Below, piece after piece: positions 27,960 through 37,369 of a stretch of DNA of 64,000 bases. The notes below the pieces were generated by a model. That model ran no database searches and was not told where the DNA came from. It saw only the letters and a list, made by a program, of their open reading frames with translations. Where the stretch lies: positions 619,701 through 683,700 of the forward strand of contig NZ_JAACJS010000011.1 in assembly GCF_009939005.1 (NCBI RefSeq). The letters are read 5' to 3'. Position numbers and translations under genes: made by a program. The first letter of the stretch is position 1. Every line of letters starts with the position of its first letter. Source of the DNA: Sediminibacterium roseum (GTDB lineage Bacteria > Bacteroidota > Bacteroidia > Chitinophagales > Chitinophagaceae).

Positions 27960-28964
27960 ATGAAAAAATACTTTATTTTTTTGCTGATCCCCGTGATGGC
28001 GGGTTGCCAGGAAAAATCCGCCAAAAAAAAATATCCTGTTACCGGGTCTGTTGAAAGGATCGATCCGGCATTGGACCAGATCATCATGCCCGGTGCCAAG
28101 CCAGAGATCATCGCGGAGGGTTTCGACTGGACAGAAGGGCCGTTGTGGATCGAGAAATACAAAATGTTGCTCTTTTCCGATGTTCCAAAAAATACGATCT
28201 ATAAATGGACAGAGGCCAAAGGCAAAGAAGTTTACCTCACTCCTTCCGGTTACACCGATACGGCCAAACGTGGTGGCGAAACAGGATCGAATGGATTGAC
28301 GCTCGATAACAATGGGCACCTCATCCTCACGCAGTGCGGCAACAGGCAGATCGCAAGAATGGATGCAGCGATCGACCGGCCGGCTCCAAAATTTATTTCG
28401 ATCGCCAACAACTACAAAGGAAAAAAATTCAACAGTCCCAATGATGTGATCGTTAACAGCAAAGGCGAATATTTTTTTACCGATCCTCCTTATGGACTGG
28501 AAAAATACATGAGCGACCCAAAAAAAGAACTACCCTACCAGGGTGTTTTTAAAGTAAAAACAAATGGTGAGGTTGTATTGCTTACGGATACCATCACCCG
28601 CCCCAATGGCATCCTGCTGTTGCCCGGTGAAAAAACATTACTCATCGCGAATTCCGATGGGCAAAAAGCAAACTGGTATGCCTATGATCTTGTTGGCGAC
28701 CGCCTTACCAATCCAAGAATCTACTACACTGCAATGGGCAGCGATAGAAAATTAAAAGGCGGCCCGGATGGAATGAAAGTAGATTCAAAAGGAAACTTGT
28801 TTGCAAGCGGGCCGGGAGGCATCTGGGTTTTCGACCCTTCGGGAAAACTGGTTGGCAAGATCAGCGTTCCCGAGGCCGCATCCAATTGCGCTTTGTCTGG
28901 CGATGAGAAAACATTGTACATCACCAACGACATGTATGTTCTTCGTTTAACCATGAGAAAATAA
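27960..28964 (+). CDS. SMP-30/gluconolactonase-family lactonase, lipoprotein
   Basis: Six-bladed propeller of 334 residues with a lipoprotein signal, MKKYFIFLLIPVMAGC, so it should be anchored outside the cytoplasm. Divalent-metal ligands of the family are visible: Glu in EGFDWTEGPLW, Asn in ETGSNGLTLD, Asn in NSPNDVIVNS and Asp in PDGMKVDSKG. The family opens sugar lactones to aldonic acids. In this operon the substrate could be xylono-, arabinono- or gluconolactone. It is followed 15 bases later by an FAH-family dehydratase and then a GntP permease, forming a sugar-acid module. Confidence 0.88.
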   Translation: MKKYFIFLLIPVMAGCQEKSAKKKYPVTGSVERIDPALDQIIMPGAKPEIIAEGFDWTEGPLWIEKYKMLLFSDVPKNTIYKWTEAKGKEVYLTPSGYTDTAKRGGETGSNGLTLDNNGHLILTQCGNRQIARMDAAIDRPAPKFISIANNYKGKKFNSPNDVIVNSKGEYFFTDPPYGLEKYMSDPKKELPYQGVFKVKTNGEVVLLTDTITRPNGILLLPGEKTLLIANSDGQKANWYAYDLVGDRLTNPRIYYTAMGSDRKLKGGPDGMKVDSKGNLFASGPGGIWVFDPSGKLVGKISVPEAASNCALSGDEKTLYITNDMYVLRLTMRK

Positions 28965-28979
28965 AACTGTAACCATACC

Positions 28980-29810
28980 ATGAAACTGTATAAAACCACG
29001 CAGGGCATCGTTATCGACAAAGACGGGACCTGTTACCTGCTTAAAGAAAACAATTGGGATGCATTCATCAACGACGATTCGTTGCACCAGAAAATGCAAA
29101 GGCTCACCACTACATTAACGCCAACGGGCAAACCCGTGCCCGTTGATGAGATCCTCGCACCGATCGGCAACCAGGAATTATGGGCATGTGGCGTGACTTA
29201 CCTGCGAAGCAAAGTAGGGAGACAGGAAGAATCAAAAGCATCGGGCGGCAGCGATTTTTATGCAAAGGTGTATGAAGCGGATCGCCCGGAAGTATTTTTC
29301 AAATCAACACCGCACCGCGTAGTGGGCAATGGCGGCAAGGTGAACATCCGCAAGGATTCTACATGGGACGTGCCGGAACCGGAACTGACATTGGTGGCAA
29401 GTTCATCCGGAAAAATTGTGGGTTATACCATCGGTAACGACATGAGCAGCCGGAGCATCGAAGGAGAAAATCCATTGTACCTGCCGCAGGCAAAAACATA
29501 CGATGCATGTGCAGCGGTTGGCCCTTGTATTTATGTAACGGAAACGCCCATCGCAGGCGATACGAAGATCCATCTCAGCATTGCAAGAAACAATGCGGTT
29601 GTTTTTGAAGGAACAGTTGCGCTCGACCAGATGAAACGAAAACCCGAAGAACTGGTATCTTTTGTGTTCCGTGAATGTTCTTTCCCCAACGGTTGTTTGA
29701 TCATGACAGGAACAGGCATTGTTCCGGGCAGCGATTTTACACTGGTATCGGGTGATGAGATCAGTATCACGATCGATCATATCGGGACATTGGTGAATAC
29801 CGTCCGCTAG
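28980..29810 (+). CDS. FAH-family 2-keto-3-deoxy sugar-acid dehydratase (probable)
   Basis: Fumarylacetoacetate-hydrolase-fold protein of 276 residues, cytoplasmic (no signal). The metal site is visible as Glu133 and Glu135 in VPEPEL and Asp154 in IGNDMSSRS. YAKVYEADRPEVFFKSTPHR resembles the branch acting on 2-keto-3-deoxy-pentonates (Weimberg pathway, KdaD/XylX type) more than true fumarylacetoacetase. Such enzymes make 2,5-dioxopentanoate. The other Weimberg steps (aldose dehydrogenase, aldonate dehydratase, semialdehyde dehydrogenase) are not in the window, so the exact reaction is inferred. Confidence 0.78.
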   Translation: MKLYKTTQGIVIDKDGTCYLLKENNWDAFINDDSLHQKMQRLTTTLTPTGKPVPVDEILAPIGNQELWACGVTYLRSKVGRQEESKASGGSDFYAKVYEADRPEVFFKSTPHRVVGNGGKVNIRKDSTWDVPEPELTLVASSSGKIVGYTIGNDMSSRSIEGENPLYLPQAKTYDACAAVGPCIYVTETPIAGDTKIHLSIARNNAVVFEGTVALDQMKRKPEELVSFVFRECSFPNGCLIMTGTGIVPGSDFTLVSGDEISITIDHIGTLVNTVR

Positions 29811-29845
29811 GATTCAACTTCTGAAAAATTTAAACCGGCTTACAA

Positions 29846-31162
29846 ATGACATTTCTCATCATACTCTTCGCAATTGCGTTACAGGTTTTTTTGACAGTGA
29901 AAAAGTTGAGCCCTTTCCTGTCGCTGTTGATCGTTGCGATCGTATGCGGCCTGTTATTGGGGATGCAACCTGAGGCCCTGCTCGCATCCATCGAAAAGGG
30001 CGTGGGCAGCACACTCGGCGGCCTGGCACTGATACTTTGTCTCGGCGCCATCCTCGGAAAAATATTGGAAGTAAGCGGGGCGGCAGAGCAGATCTCATCA
30101 ACACTGATCAATTCGTTCGGTGAAAAAAACATCCAGTGGGCGGTATTGCTAACGGGTTTTTTGATCGGCATCCCTTTGTACTACAATGCAGGTTTTGTGA
30201 TACTGGTGCCGCTCGTTTTCTCTATTGCAAAACGAACCGGTTTACCGCTGTTATACATTGCTATCCCAATGGCAGCCTCGCTTTCAACAACGCATTGTTT
30301 CCTGCCGCCGCATCCCGGCCCTGTTGTACTTGTAAATGCATTTCATGCAGACATGGGAAAAACACTGGTGTATGGCATCATCATTGCCATTCCATCCGTG
30401 ATTTTCGCGGGCCCATTTTTAGGAAGAATGCTGAAACGGGTTAAAGTAGATACATCGGGGTTGTTTGGTGATACACAACTTACGCCATCGTCGAAATTAC
30501 CATCTTCGTTCGCAAGTTTTTCCATTGCACTGCTTCCGGTTTTGCTCATTACCATCTCAGTGGTTACGAATATCCTGCTGCCCAAAGAGAACATCATCCG
30601 CAAGATCGCATTCTTTACAGGGGATTCAACCATCGCTTTGCTGATCGCTGTTTTTGCCGCTGTTTATTTTTTTGGAATGAAAGCAGGAAAGGCAATGCCG
30701 GAGATCATGACATGGGTAACCGGCGCCATATCAGGTATTGCGATGATCCTGCTCACCATTACGGCCGGCGGTGTTTTTAAACAGGTGCTGATCGACAGCG
30801 GCACGGGAAGTTATATTTCATCCTTCAGTACAAAACTGCAGATGCCGCCTTTGTTGTTTGCATGGATCATTACCGCATTGCTTCGCGTAACGCTGGGATC
30901 CGCTACTGTAGCGGGTTTGACGGCAGCCGGTATCGTTGCGCCACTGGTAGTGGCCGGAACCGTTTCGCCGGAGTTAATGGTGTTGGCCGTCGGCGCGGGA
31001 AGTGTGTTCGGCTCGCATATCAACGATTCCGGTTTCTGGATGTATAAGGAATTCTTCAAGCTGTCGCTTAAACAAACTTTCCTCTCGTGGACCGTGATGG
31101 AAACCATGATCTCCATCCTGGGCCTTGCCGGTGTTTTGCTGCTTCACCTATTTATCCAATAA
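29846..31162 (+). CDS. GntP-family sugar-acid:proton symporter
   Basis: Inner-membrane permease of 438 residues with about 12 to 14 hydrophobic segments. The GntP family moves gluconate, idonate, fructuronate or related acids with protons. GIPLYYNAGFVILVPLVFSI and STTHCFLPPHPGPVVL are family signatures, as is GSVFGSHINDSGFWMYKEFF near the C-terminus. It lies 35 bases after the FAH gene and 11 before GH10. It probably imports the aldonate made outside the cytoplasm by the lipoprotein lactonase, or a uronate freed by GH115. No pentose permease is seen in the window. Confidence 0.92.
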   Translation: MTFLIILFAIALQVFLTVKKLSPFLSLLIVAIVCGLLLGMQPEALLASIEKGVGSTLGGLALILCLGAILGKILEVSGAAEQISSTLINSFGEKNIQWAVLLTGFLIGIPLYYNAGFVILVPLVFSIAKRTGLPLLYIAIPMAASLSTTHCFLPPHPGPVVLVNAFHADMGKTLVYGIIIAIPSVIFAGPFLGRMLKRVKVDTSGLFGDTQLTPSSKLPSSFASFSIALLPVLLITISVVTNILLPKENIIRKIAFFTGDSTIALLIAVFAAVYFFGMKAGKAMPEIMTWVTGAISGIAMILLTITAGGVFKQVLIDSGTGSYISSFSTKLQMPPLLFAWIITALLRVTLGSATVAGLTAAGIVAPLVVAGTVSPELMVLAVGAGSVFGSHINDSGFWMYKEFFKLSLKQTFLSWTVMETMISILGLAGVLLLHLFIQ

Positions 31163-31173
31163 AAATTACGCAT

Positions 31174-32298
31174 ATGGTCAACAGAATTTTATCCTCATTG
31201 CTTTTTGTACTGGTGGTGTGTCTTTTTTTCTACGGCAGATCTGCATCTGCTGTCCATTCCACTGCCCTTGTTTACGAAACAGACAGCAGCAAAGGATTGA
31301 AAGATCATTTCAAAAAATATTTTACCATGGGAGTGGCGGTGTCTCCGCGGTCCTTGAAAACAGATGAGGCAGGTTTGATCCTGAAACATTTCTCAAGCAT
31401 AACGCCGGAGAATGCGATGAAGATGGGGCCGATACATCCGAAAGAAAACGAATACTTCTGGCGCGATGCCGATTCGATCGTTGCATTTGCGGAAGCCAAC
31501 CATCTCAAGATCCGTGGCCATAATTTGTGCTGGCACAACCAGGCGCCGCGCTGGATCTTTACGAATGCCGCAGGCGATACGGTTTCAAAAGAGATCTTGT
31601 TGCAGCGGCTGAAAGAACACATCACAACCGTTGTAAACCGGTACAAAGGAAAGATATATGCATGGGACGTAGTGAACGAAGCGATTTCAGACAAACCCGG
31701 CGAATACCTCCGCAACTCGCCGTGGTACCGCATCTGCGGCGAAGAATTCATTGCAAAAGCGTTTGAATATGCGCATGCGGCGGATCCGGAGGCGTTGCTG
31801 TTTTACAACGATTACAACGAGATCGATCCTGTTAAGCGGGAAAAAATTTTCAGGCTCGTAAAAAGCCTGAAAGATGCCGGCGTTCCCATCCATGGAGTTG
31901 GCCTGCAAGGGCATTGGGCCGTGAACGAACCATCGGAAGAAGAACTGGTTACCACGATCAAAACATTTGCAGCATTAAAACTGAAGGTCCAGGTTACGGA
32001 GCTCGATATTTCCGTTTACCCCAAAGAGCACAGTGCCAGGGAAAGAAAGGCCGAAGATGTTAATACCGAATTTACCGCCGAAAAAGAAAATGCACAGGTA
32101 GAAATGTACAAACGCTGTTTCCGCGTTTTTGAAAAATACAGGAACGTGGTTACAGGCATCACGTTCTGGAATATTTCTGACAGGAGCAGCTGGCTCGACA
32201 ACTTCCCGGTGCGCGGTAGAAAAGACTACCCGCTCCTGTTCGACAAAAACCTGCAACCCAAGAAAGCATTCTGGGAAGTGGTGGGAACGTTGAAATAA
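31174..32298 (+). CDS. GH10 endo-beta-1,4-xylanase
   Basis: Secreted xylanase of 374 residues. I start it at 31174 (MVNRILSSLLFVLVV, a clear signal segment); the longer frame from 31087 would overlap the GntP gene by 76 bases. The barrel carries the acid/base Glu169 in WDVVNEA and the nucleophile Glu276 in VTELDIS. Substrate residues are seen in RGHNLCWHNQAP, ITPENAMKMGP and the GVGLQGHW strand. No carbohydrate-binding module is attached. It cuts the xylan backbone, and its products feed SusCD. Last gene of the plus-strand operon, followed by a strong terminator. Confidence 0.95.
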   Translation: MVNRILSSLLFVLVVCLFFYGRSASAVHSTALVYETDSSKGLKDHFKKYFTMGVAVSPRSLKTDEAGLILKHFSSITPENAMKMGPIHPKENEYFWRDADSIVAFAEANHLKIRGHNLCWHNQAPRWIFTNAAGDTVSKEILLQRLKEHITTVVNRYKGKIYAWDVVNEAISDKPGEYLRNSPWYRICGEEFIAKAFEYAHAADPEALLFYNDYNEIDPVKREKIFRLVKSLKDAGVPIHGVGLQGHWAVNEPSEEELVTTIKTFAALKLKVQVTELDISVYPKEHSARERKAEDVNTEFTAEKENAQVEMYKRCFRVFEKYRNVVTGITFWNISDRSSWLDNFPVRGRKDYPLLFDKNLQPKKAFWEVVGTLK

Positions 32299-32324
32299 AC
32301 ACAGCAGGTTCACGGGTATAAATG

Positions 32325-32357
32325 AAAAAGCGGCTGCAATGATTGCAGCCGCTTTTT
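32325..32357. terminator. Bidirectional intrinsic terminator between GH10 and the metalloprotease
   Basis: AAAAAGCGGCTGCAA (32325-32339) and TTGCAGCCGCTTTTT (32343-32357) form a perfect 15-bp stem with a 3-nt loop. It ends in T-runs on both strands and sits between convergent genes. Confidence 0.93.
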
Positions 32358-32377
32358 ATATTCCGTACCGATCAATA

Positions 32378-34969
32378 TTAATCCGTTTTCAGCGCCTTAT
32401 CAATCATAAAGATCATATTCGCCCTGTGGGCTTTTGTTTCTTCTGTGGTTGATGGTGCTGCAGCCAATTTTGATTTCAGTTTTTTCAACGAGTAGATCAC
32501 TGCGCCTTTCGATACGTTATCGAGTGGTGAATTGTCAGCGATCAATTGTGAAGAACCTCTTACAAACGAAGTTTGCAGGTACTGGCGGTAAACGTTTACG
32601 TTGGTATTGAGGTCGGCATCAAAAATACCCTTCACCAGGTCATTCATCACATCTGCGGCGCTGTACTGGTTGCCATACAAACGTGTGTTGGTGATACGCT
32701 GTAATGTAGACGTATTAAGGATCTGCGCCAATGCACCACCTACCTGGATGGCAAGTGTAGTGTTCGTGATCTTGTAATCTTCGCCATTGCCCGGCTGGTT
32801 AAAACCACGGCGCTGCATCTGCAGGTAAGGGAACACCTGTGCATCTGCATCGAAGGCATTTGGAGCAAACACATATTTCGTCAACACATCCATCGCTTTT
32901 TTCTGCGTTGCCAGTGGCACAGGTGTGTATGGCTTGCTTGTTGAATTTTGTTCAGGGAACGACCTGTCTACGTACACACCACCGATGTAACGGCTCACGG
33001 CATTCGTCATATCGCTGCGTTGCCTGTTGAGTATTCCGTAACGGCTGCGGAGCATGGCATACGACTGTCCTTGTTTGCTGTATTTTTTAACGAGGTTGCC
33101 CATCAGGTTGTTCACGAGTTTGAAACGGTCTTCGGCGTAGCCGATCGCATCGCTGGTAAGATCGTTCACGTTCACACGCGGATCCATCCCTTTACCCGGA
33201 GAACGCATGTCGTCGCCATCGTTTCCGAAAGCGAGTTTCGGATCATTGCTGCGCGACAAGATCTTGTTCAGACCCGCTTCTTCTTCTGTTGGGTTGAATT
33301 GCGAATAACCATATTCGATCGCCCACAAGTCATAAGGGCCCGCTTTGGTTGTGTAGTAGTCGCCTTGTTTGCTTCTGTCGAGCGAAACATTGATCGCGGG
33401 ATAATCCATCACCGATCCCATCAGGCCAATGCTGTGTGTGATGCTTGTGTTGTTGATCTCGGCGGGCGACAGCATCTGGCTGCTCTTCATGTTGTGGTTG
33501 AGGCCGAGTGTGTGCCCCATTTCGTGCATGATGAGGTAAGTGAGGAACTGCTTGTGCATTTCTTTTACTTCTGCTGCAGAAGCGCCGCTCATTTCCAATG
33601 TTGTTAAACCGGCTGTATACTGCGCTTTCAATTCTCCTGCAAGCGTGCAGGTTGCATAATGGTTCATGTTGATGCCCGGCCACCTCATTTCAGGTTGCTG
33701 TGCCGTTGAACCGTTGTAAAGATCGTCGAAGATCGGCGTTGCGCTTCCTGAGTACCATTCAACGGTGATGTCGGCGCCAAGGATCTGGCCTGTTCTCGGG
33801 TTAACGAAACTTGGCCCGATTGCGCCGTAGGTAGGTTGTGCAGAAGAAACCCAGCGGATCACGTTGTAGTGTATGTCGGCAGGATCCCATGTTGCATCAT
33901 CGGGCATGATCTTCATCACGAGCGCGTTTTTAAAACCGGCTTTTTCAAACGCTTCGTTCCATTTCATACCTGCGTCGAAAATGGTTTGACGGTATTCAAC
34001 CGGTGTTGTGTTTTCGATCCAGTATACGAGTGGCTCTACCGGTTCGCTCAATGCGGCCGTAGGATCTTTTTTCTTAAGGTTCCAGCGGTGGATCATATCC
34101 TTGTAAGGCACAGGGCTGATGCTGGTCTGGTCGTTTCTTTCTTCAGAGAAATAACCAACGCGCGGGTCGTCCCTTCTCGCCCAGAAATCGTTTGCGGCCG
34201 GCATGGCGATAAAGCTGTGCTGCATGCGCACGCGTACATAACGCGGATCAACAACATCAGGGCCGCCGCTGGCGAGTGTGTAAGGATTATCGTAAGAAAG
34301 ATCCACTACAACATCTGTATTGTCGGGGAAAGAACGCAGCGCTGCGTATTTGGATTTTGAAGGATTCAGATTACCGAGGTTGAAGATCTGCGAAGAGAAC
34401 GGGCTCGGCGGAATGTTTGGTTTTACCGGGTCGAGCTTTTCGCTGAGGAACAATCCATCCGCATTGATGAGGTATCCAACCGAATCCTCGAGCGTGTATT
34501 TGTCTGAAAAGAATACAGCAACAGGCTTGTCTACCTCCGCTGTTTTGCTTACGGGATTGTTTTTGTCGTAGTACAACCCGGTATTCACGATATCGAATTC
34601 AAGTTTGTCGAAAGCCTTGTTGATCTTGAACACGAGATTCGTTCTGTGCATGCTCTGGTTAAGGAACAATGCATTCGGGCCATTGATCGAAAAGCTTTCA
34701 TAGATGAATTCTTTTCCGAGCTGGTCTTTGCGGATGTACATCTGCAAAGAACCGGTGGCTGTGTCCTGGTACAAAGTGAAGAGCCCTTCATTTTTTTTCT
34801 GGCCCTTTGTTTTGTCGGCCACCGTTTGTTTTTTAGGAGGAGCCGGGGGAACCACTTTTACAGTGTCCTTGTCCGATTGCGGTTTAACCACTGTTGTGTT
34901 CGGTTGCTGTGCATCCACAGTCAAAGACACAATCATCAACGCCGTTGCGGCACATAATATCTTTTTCAT
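32378..34969 (-). CDS. Secreted zinc-dependent metalloprotease (DUF4953/DUF5117/DUF5118 type)
   Basis: Protein of 863 residues with a signal peptide (MKKILCAATALMIVSLTVDA). After a Pro/Lys-rich linker come an N-terminal beta-rich region, a central domain and a zincin active site HEMGHTLGLNHN (His482, Glu483, then two His), matching HExxHxxGxxH. Met in the downstream IGLMGSVMDYPAI segment is the likely Met-turn. This domain set is common in Bacteroidota, with roles not well defined. It converges on the xylan operon and has no functional link to it that I can see. It probably has its own transcript. Confidence 0.88.
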   Translation of the reverse strand: MKKILCAATALMIVSLTVDAQQPNTTVVKPQSDKDTVKVVPPAPPKKQTVADKTKGQKKNEGLFTLYQDTATGSLQMYIRKDQLGKEFIYESFSINGPNALFLNQSMHRTNLVFKINKAFDKLEFDIVNTGLYYDKNNPVSKTAEVDKPVAVFFSDKYTLEDSVGYLINADGLFLSEKLDPVKPNIPPSPFSSQIFNLGNLNPSKSKYAALRSFPDNTDVVVDLSYDNPYTLASGGPDVVDPRYVRVRMQHSFIAMPAANDFWARRDDPRVGYFSEERNDQTSISPVPYKDMIHRWNLKKKDPTAALSEPVEPLVYWIENTTPVEYRQTIFDAGMKWNEAFEKAGFKNALVMKIMPDDATWDPADIHYNVIRWVSSAQPTYGAIGPSFVNPRTGQILGADITVEWYSGSATPIFDDLYNGSTAQQPEMRWPGINMNHYATCTLAGELKAQYTAGLTTLEMSGASAAEVKEMHKQFLTYLIMHEMGHTLGLNHNMKSSQMLSPAEINNTSITHSIGLMGSVMDYPAINVSLDRSKQGDYYTTKAGPYDLWAIEYGYSQFNPTEEEAGLNKILSRSNDPKLAFGNDGDDMRSPGKGMDPRVNVNDLTSDAIGYAEDRFKLVNNLMGNLVKKYSKQGQSYAMLRSRYGILNRQRSDMTNAVSRYIGGVYVDRSFPEQNSTSKPYTPVPLATQKKAMDVLTKYVFAPNAFDADAQVFPYLQMQRRGFNQPGNGEDYKITNTTLAIQVGGALAQILNTSTLQRITNTRLYGNQYSAADVMNDLVKGIFDADLNTNVNVYRQYLQTSFVRGSSQLIADNSPLDNVSKGAVIYSLKKLKSKLAAAPSTTEETKAHRANMIFMIDKALKTD

Positions 34970-35116
34970 AGCAGTGTTTTGAGTGTCTTAAAATAAACAA
35001 TAAATCAGAAAACGCGGAAGGGTTAATGTCCTTTTTATGTAAAAAGCAGGAAACGGCTTACGAGCGGTAAACGATTGTGAAACGTTTTTCAAACATTTGC
35101 AAACACTTGCTACCTT

Positions 35117-36370
35117 CTAAACCGCTGAACTGATGGCTTTTGCGGCAATAAATCCACAGGTCCATGCATTCTGGAAGTTAAAGCCCCCGGTGATGCCATC
35201 AATATCCATTACTTCACCTGCAAAAAACAGGTTTGTCCGAATTTTACTTTGCATGGTATTGGGATCGATCTCTGCCAGCTTGATACCGCCGCAGGTTACA
35301 AACTCTTCTTTGAATGTGGTTTTGCCCTTCACGGCAAACTCCTGCGCGGTGAGGTTTTTGATGAGCCGGTTCTGCTCCCTGGATGGGATCTCGGCCCAAC
35401 GTGTATCTGCCGGGATGCCGCTTGCCTGGAGCAGGTACAACCACAAACGGTTGGGTAGGTGGAACGGATTGCGGTTGCCGACTTTTTGTGCAGCGTATTC
35501 TTCGCGGTAAGACTGCCACTCCGATCTCAGTTCCTGTTCTTTGTGATCGGGCAACCAGTTCACCAACAATGTAAAATGATAATTGAGCAGCGCCAGTTGG
35601 CGCGCACCCCAGGCAGAGGCCCTCAATATTGCCGGCCCGCTCATGCCCCAGTGCGTGATGAGCAGCGGGCCCTCTTCATTGATCTTTGTTCCTGCCACTT
35701 TTACAACTGCTCTCTCTACGCTTACACCCATCAACGAAGTGATCTCATTTCCGGGTACGTTGAATGTGAACAGGGATGGAACCGGCTCCTCGATGGTATG
35801 CCCGATTTTTTTCAGCCAGTCGAACATGGACGATTTTGGGTATCCTCCCGAAGCAATGCAGAGAAAATCCGGCGCGAGTGGCTTTCCGTTCGACACATGT
35901 ACGCTGCATTTTCCGGCTTCGTCAAAGGTGATCTCTTTAACCTCCGACTGCAGCATGATCTCTACGTTGTACCGGTCTGCTTCCTTCAGCAAACAATTGA
36001 TGATCGTTTGCGAATCGTCTGTGTTGGGGAACATGCGTCCATCGCTTTCCGTTTTCAGTACAACGCCGCGTTCGGCAAACCATTCAATCGTATCGTTGGT
36101 GTTGAACCAGTGAAATGCTTTCTTGAGAAAATTTTGCCCGCGCGGGTATTTTCTCGAGAGCTCCTGTATCTCGAAGCAGGCATGCGTTGTGTTGCACCGT
36201 CCACCGCCGCTTATTTTTACTTTGGAAAGAAGCTTGTTTGATTTTTCGATGATGGTTACGCGAAGCGAGGGGTTCATACGCGCCGCATTCACCGCGCAGA
36301 AAAAACCCGCCGCGCCGCCACCGATCACGAGTAACTGTGACTGTGTTTTATTTTGATTGCCATTTTGCAT
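35117..36370 (-). CDS. YhiN/HI0933-family FAD-dependent oxidoreductase
   Basis: Flavoprotein of 417 residues from the start at 36370 (MQNGNQNKTQSQLL); a start 10 codons further upstream (MAQATKRR) is also possible. The Rossmann motif LLVIGGGAAGFFCAVNAARM binds FAD, followed by ISGGGRCNTTHACF, a YhiN signature. The C-terminus ends with GEVMDIDGITGGFNFQNAWT, the family FAD-binding tail. The cellular reaction of this family is unknown. It follows map after a terminator-like hairpin. The 147-base gap downstream shows no gene and no strong terminator. Confidence 0.88.
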   Translation of the reverse strand: MQNGNQNKTQSQLLVIGGGAAGFFCAVNAARMNPSLRVTIIEKSNKLLSKVKISGGGRCNTTHACFEIQELSRKYPRGQNFLKKAFHWFNTNDTIEWFAERGVVLKTESDGRMFPNTDDSQTIINCLLKEADRYNVEIMLQSEVKEITFDEAGKCSVHVSNGKPLAPDFLCIASGGYPKSSMFDWLKKIGHTIEEPVPSLFTFNVPGNEITSLMGVSVERAVVKVAGTKINEEGPLLITHWGMSGPAILRASAWGARQLALLNYHFTLLVNWLPDHKEQELRSEWQSYREEYAAQKVGNRNPFHLPNRLWLYLLQASGIPADTRWAEIPSREQNRLIKNLTAQEFAVKGKTTFKEEFVTCGGIKLAEIDPNTMQSKIRTNLFFAGEVMDIDGITGGFNFQNAWTCGFIAAKAISSAV

Positions 36371-36433
36371 TAACACCCGTCGTTTTGTTGCCTGTGCCAT
36401 GTGCGTGCGCAACATGTGCTAAAATATAAAAGC

Positions 36434-36449
36434 CCGGGTAGAAGCCCGG
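36434..36449 (-). terminator. Terminator-like hairpin after map
   Basis: CCGGG (36434-36438) and CCCGG (36445-36449) form a short GC stem. On the minus strand it is followed by GCTTTTATATTTT. It likely ends the map transcript, 34 bases past its stop. Confidence 0.5.
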
Positions 36450-36483
36450 ACTCAAACCTTTTTGCCGCGAAGCCATCCTTTGG

Positions 36484-37287
36484 TTAGTAGTAATTCGTAT
36501 TCAGGTTCGGATTCGCTTTTTCCGCTGCTTCGATGATGCTGTAATCAGAAAGTACCAGCGCCTGGTTTTTTTTGATGCAAACATCGTGTTCAAAATGCAC
36601 GGAAGGTTTTCCATCGCGTGTGCGGATGGTCCATCCGTCTTCTTCTGTAAATACTTCGCGCGTACCGAGGTTGATCATCGGTTCGATGGCGAGAACCAGG
36701 TTCTCTTTCAATTTGGGCCCGCTACCCCTCTTCCCGTAGTTGGGCACCTGCGGGTCTTCGTGCATGCTCCTGCCGATGCCATGGCCCACGAGTTCGCGTA
36801 CAACGCCGTAACCGTATTTTTTTTCCGTATGCTCCTGTATCGCGTAAGCGATGTCGCCAACGCGGTTGTTTACGATGGCCTTTTCAATGCCTTTGTACAG
36901 CGATTCTTTTGTTACTTTAACGAGCTGCAATACATCGTCCGCCACTTCTCCCAAGACAAATGTATAAGCATGGTCTCCATGCCAGCCGTTCAATATCACG
37001 CCCGTGTCTATTGAAACAATATCCCCTTCCTTCAATTCTGTATTGTTCGGAAAGCCATGCACCACCACATCGTTCACAGATGCGCAAACGGTAAATGGAT
37101 AACCGCGGTAGTTGAGAAAATTGGAAACAGCTTTGTGATCCCTGATGAAATCTGCGCAAAGCCTGTCGATCTGCAAGGTGGTCATGCCCGGTTTTAAAAC
37201 CTTTGCAACTTCCGACAATGTTTTGCTGACCAGCGTTGCTGATTCTTTCATCATCGCGATCTCGGCATCTGTTTTATGGATCATCAT
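36484..37287 (-). CDS. map: Methionine aminopeptidase, type I
   Basis: Dimetal enzyme of 268 residues that removes N-terminal Met from new proteins. Ligands are visible: Asp in SIDTGVILNGWHGDHAYTF (two Asp), His in LVGHGIGRSMHE, Glu in AIEPMINLG and Glu in SVHFEHDVCI. FLNYRGYPFTVCASVNDVVV is a typical type I stretch. Starts at 37305, 37287 and 37284 are all in frame; MMIHKTDAEIAMMK at 37287 fits best. It follows secY as in many Bacteroidota, but a strong terminator-like hairpin lies in the gap. The usual followers infA, rpmJ and rpsM are absent. Confidence 0.96.
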   Translation of the reverse strand: MMIHKTDAEIAMMKESATLVSKTLSEVAKVLKPGMTTLQIDRLCADFIRDHKAVSNFLNYRGYPFTVCASVNDVVVHGFPNNTELKEGDIVSIDTGVILNGWHGDHAYTFVLGEVADDVLQLVKVTKESLYKGIEKAIVNNRVGDIAYAIQEHTEKKYGYGVVRELVGHGIGRSMHEDPQVPNYGKRGSGPKLKENLVLAIEPMINLGTREVFTEEDGWTIRTRDGKPSVHFEHDVCIKKNQALVLSDYSIIEAAEKANPNLNTNYY

Positions 37288-37314
37288 ATTTATTCGGCGT
37301 GTCATTGTAAAAAG

Positions 37315-37343
37315 AAACCTGCTTCTGTGCGGAGAGCAGGTTT
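37315..37343 (-). terminator. Intrinsic terminator or attenuator between secY and map
   Basis: AAACCTGCT (37315-37323) and AGCAGGTTT (37335-37343) form a perfect 9-bp stem. Minus-strand reading continues TTTCTTTTTACA, a clear T-run, just before the map start. Confidence 0.75.
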
Positions 37344-37369
37344 CACAAAGTTCGAAAATATTATTTGTA

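Noticed and set aside
31087..31173. N-terminal extension of the GH10 xylanase overlapping the GntP gene
   Set aside because: The extension is the GntP C-terminal coding region in another frame, and the signal peptide begins at 31174.
35117..36415. The flavoprotein as part of the secY-map operon
   Set aside because: A hairpin with a T-rich tail separates it from map, and no functional link is apparent; it may simply be downstream.
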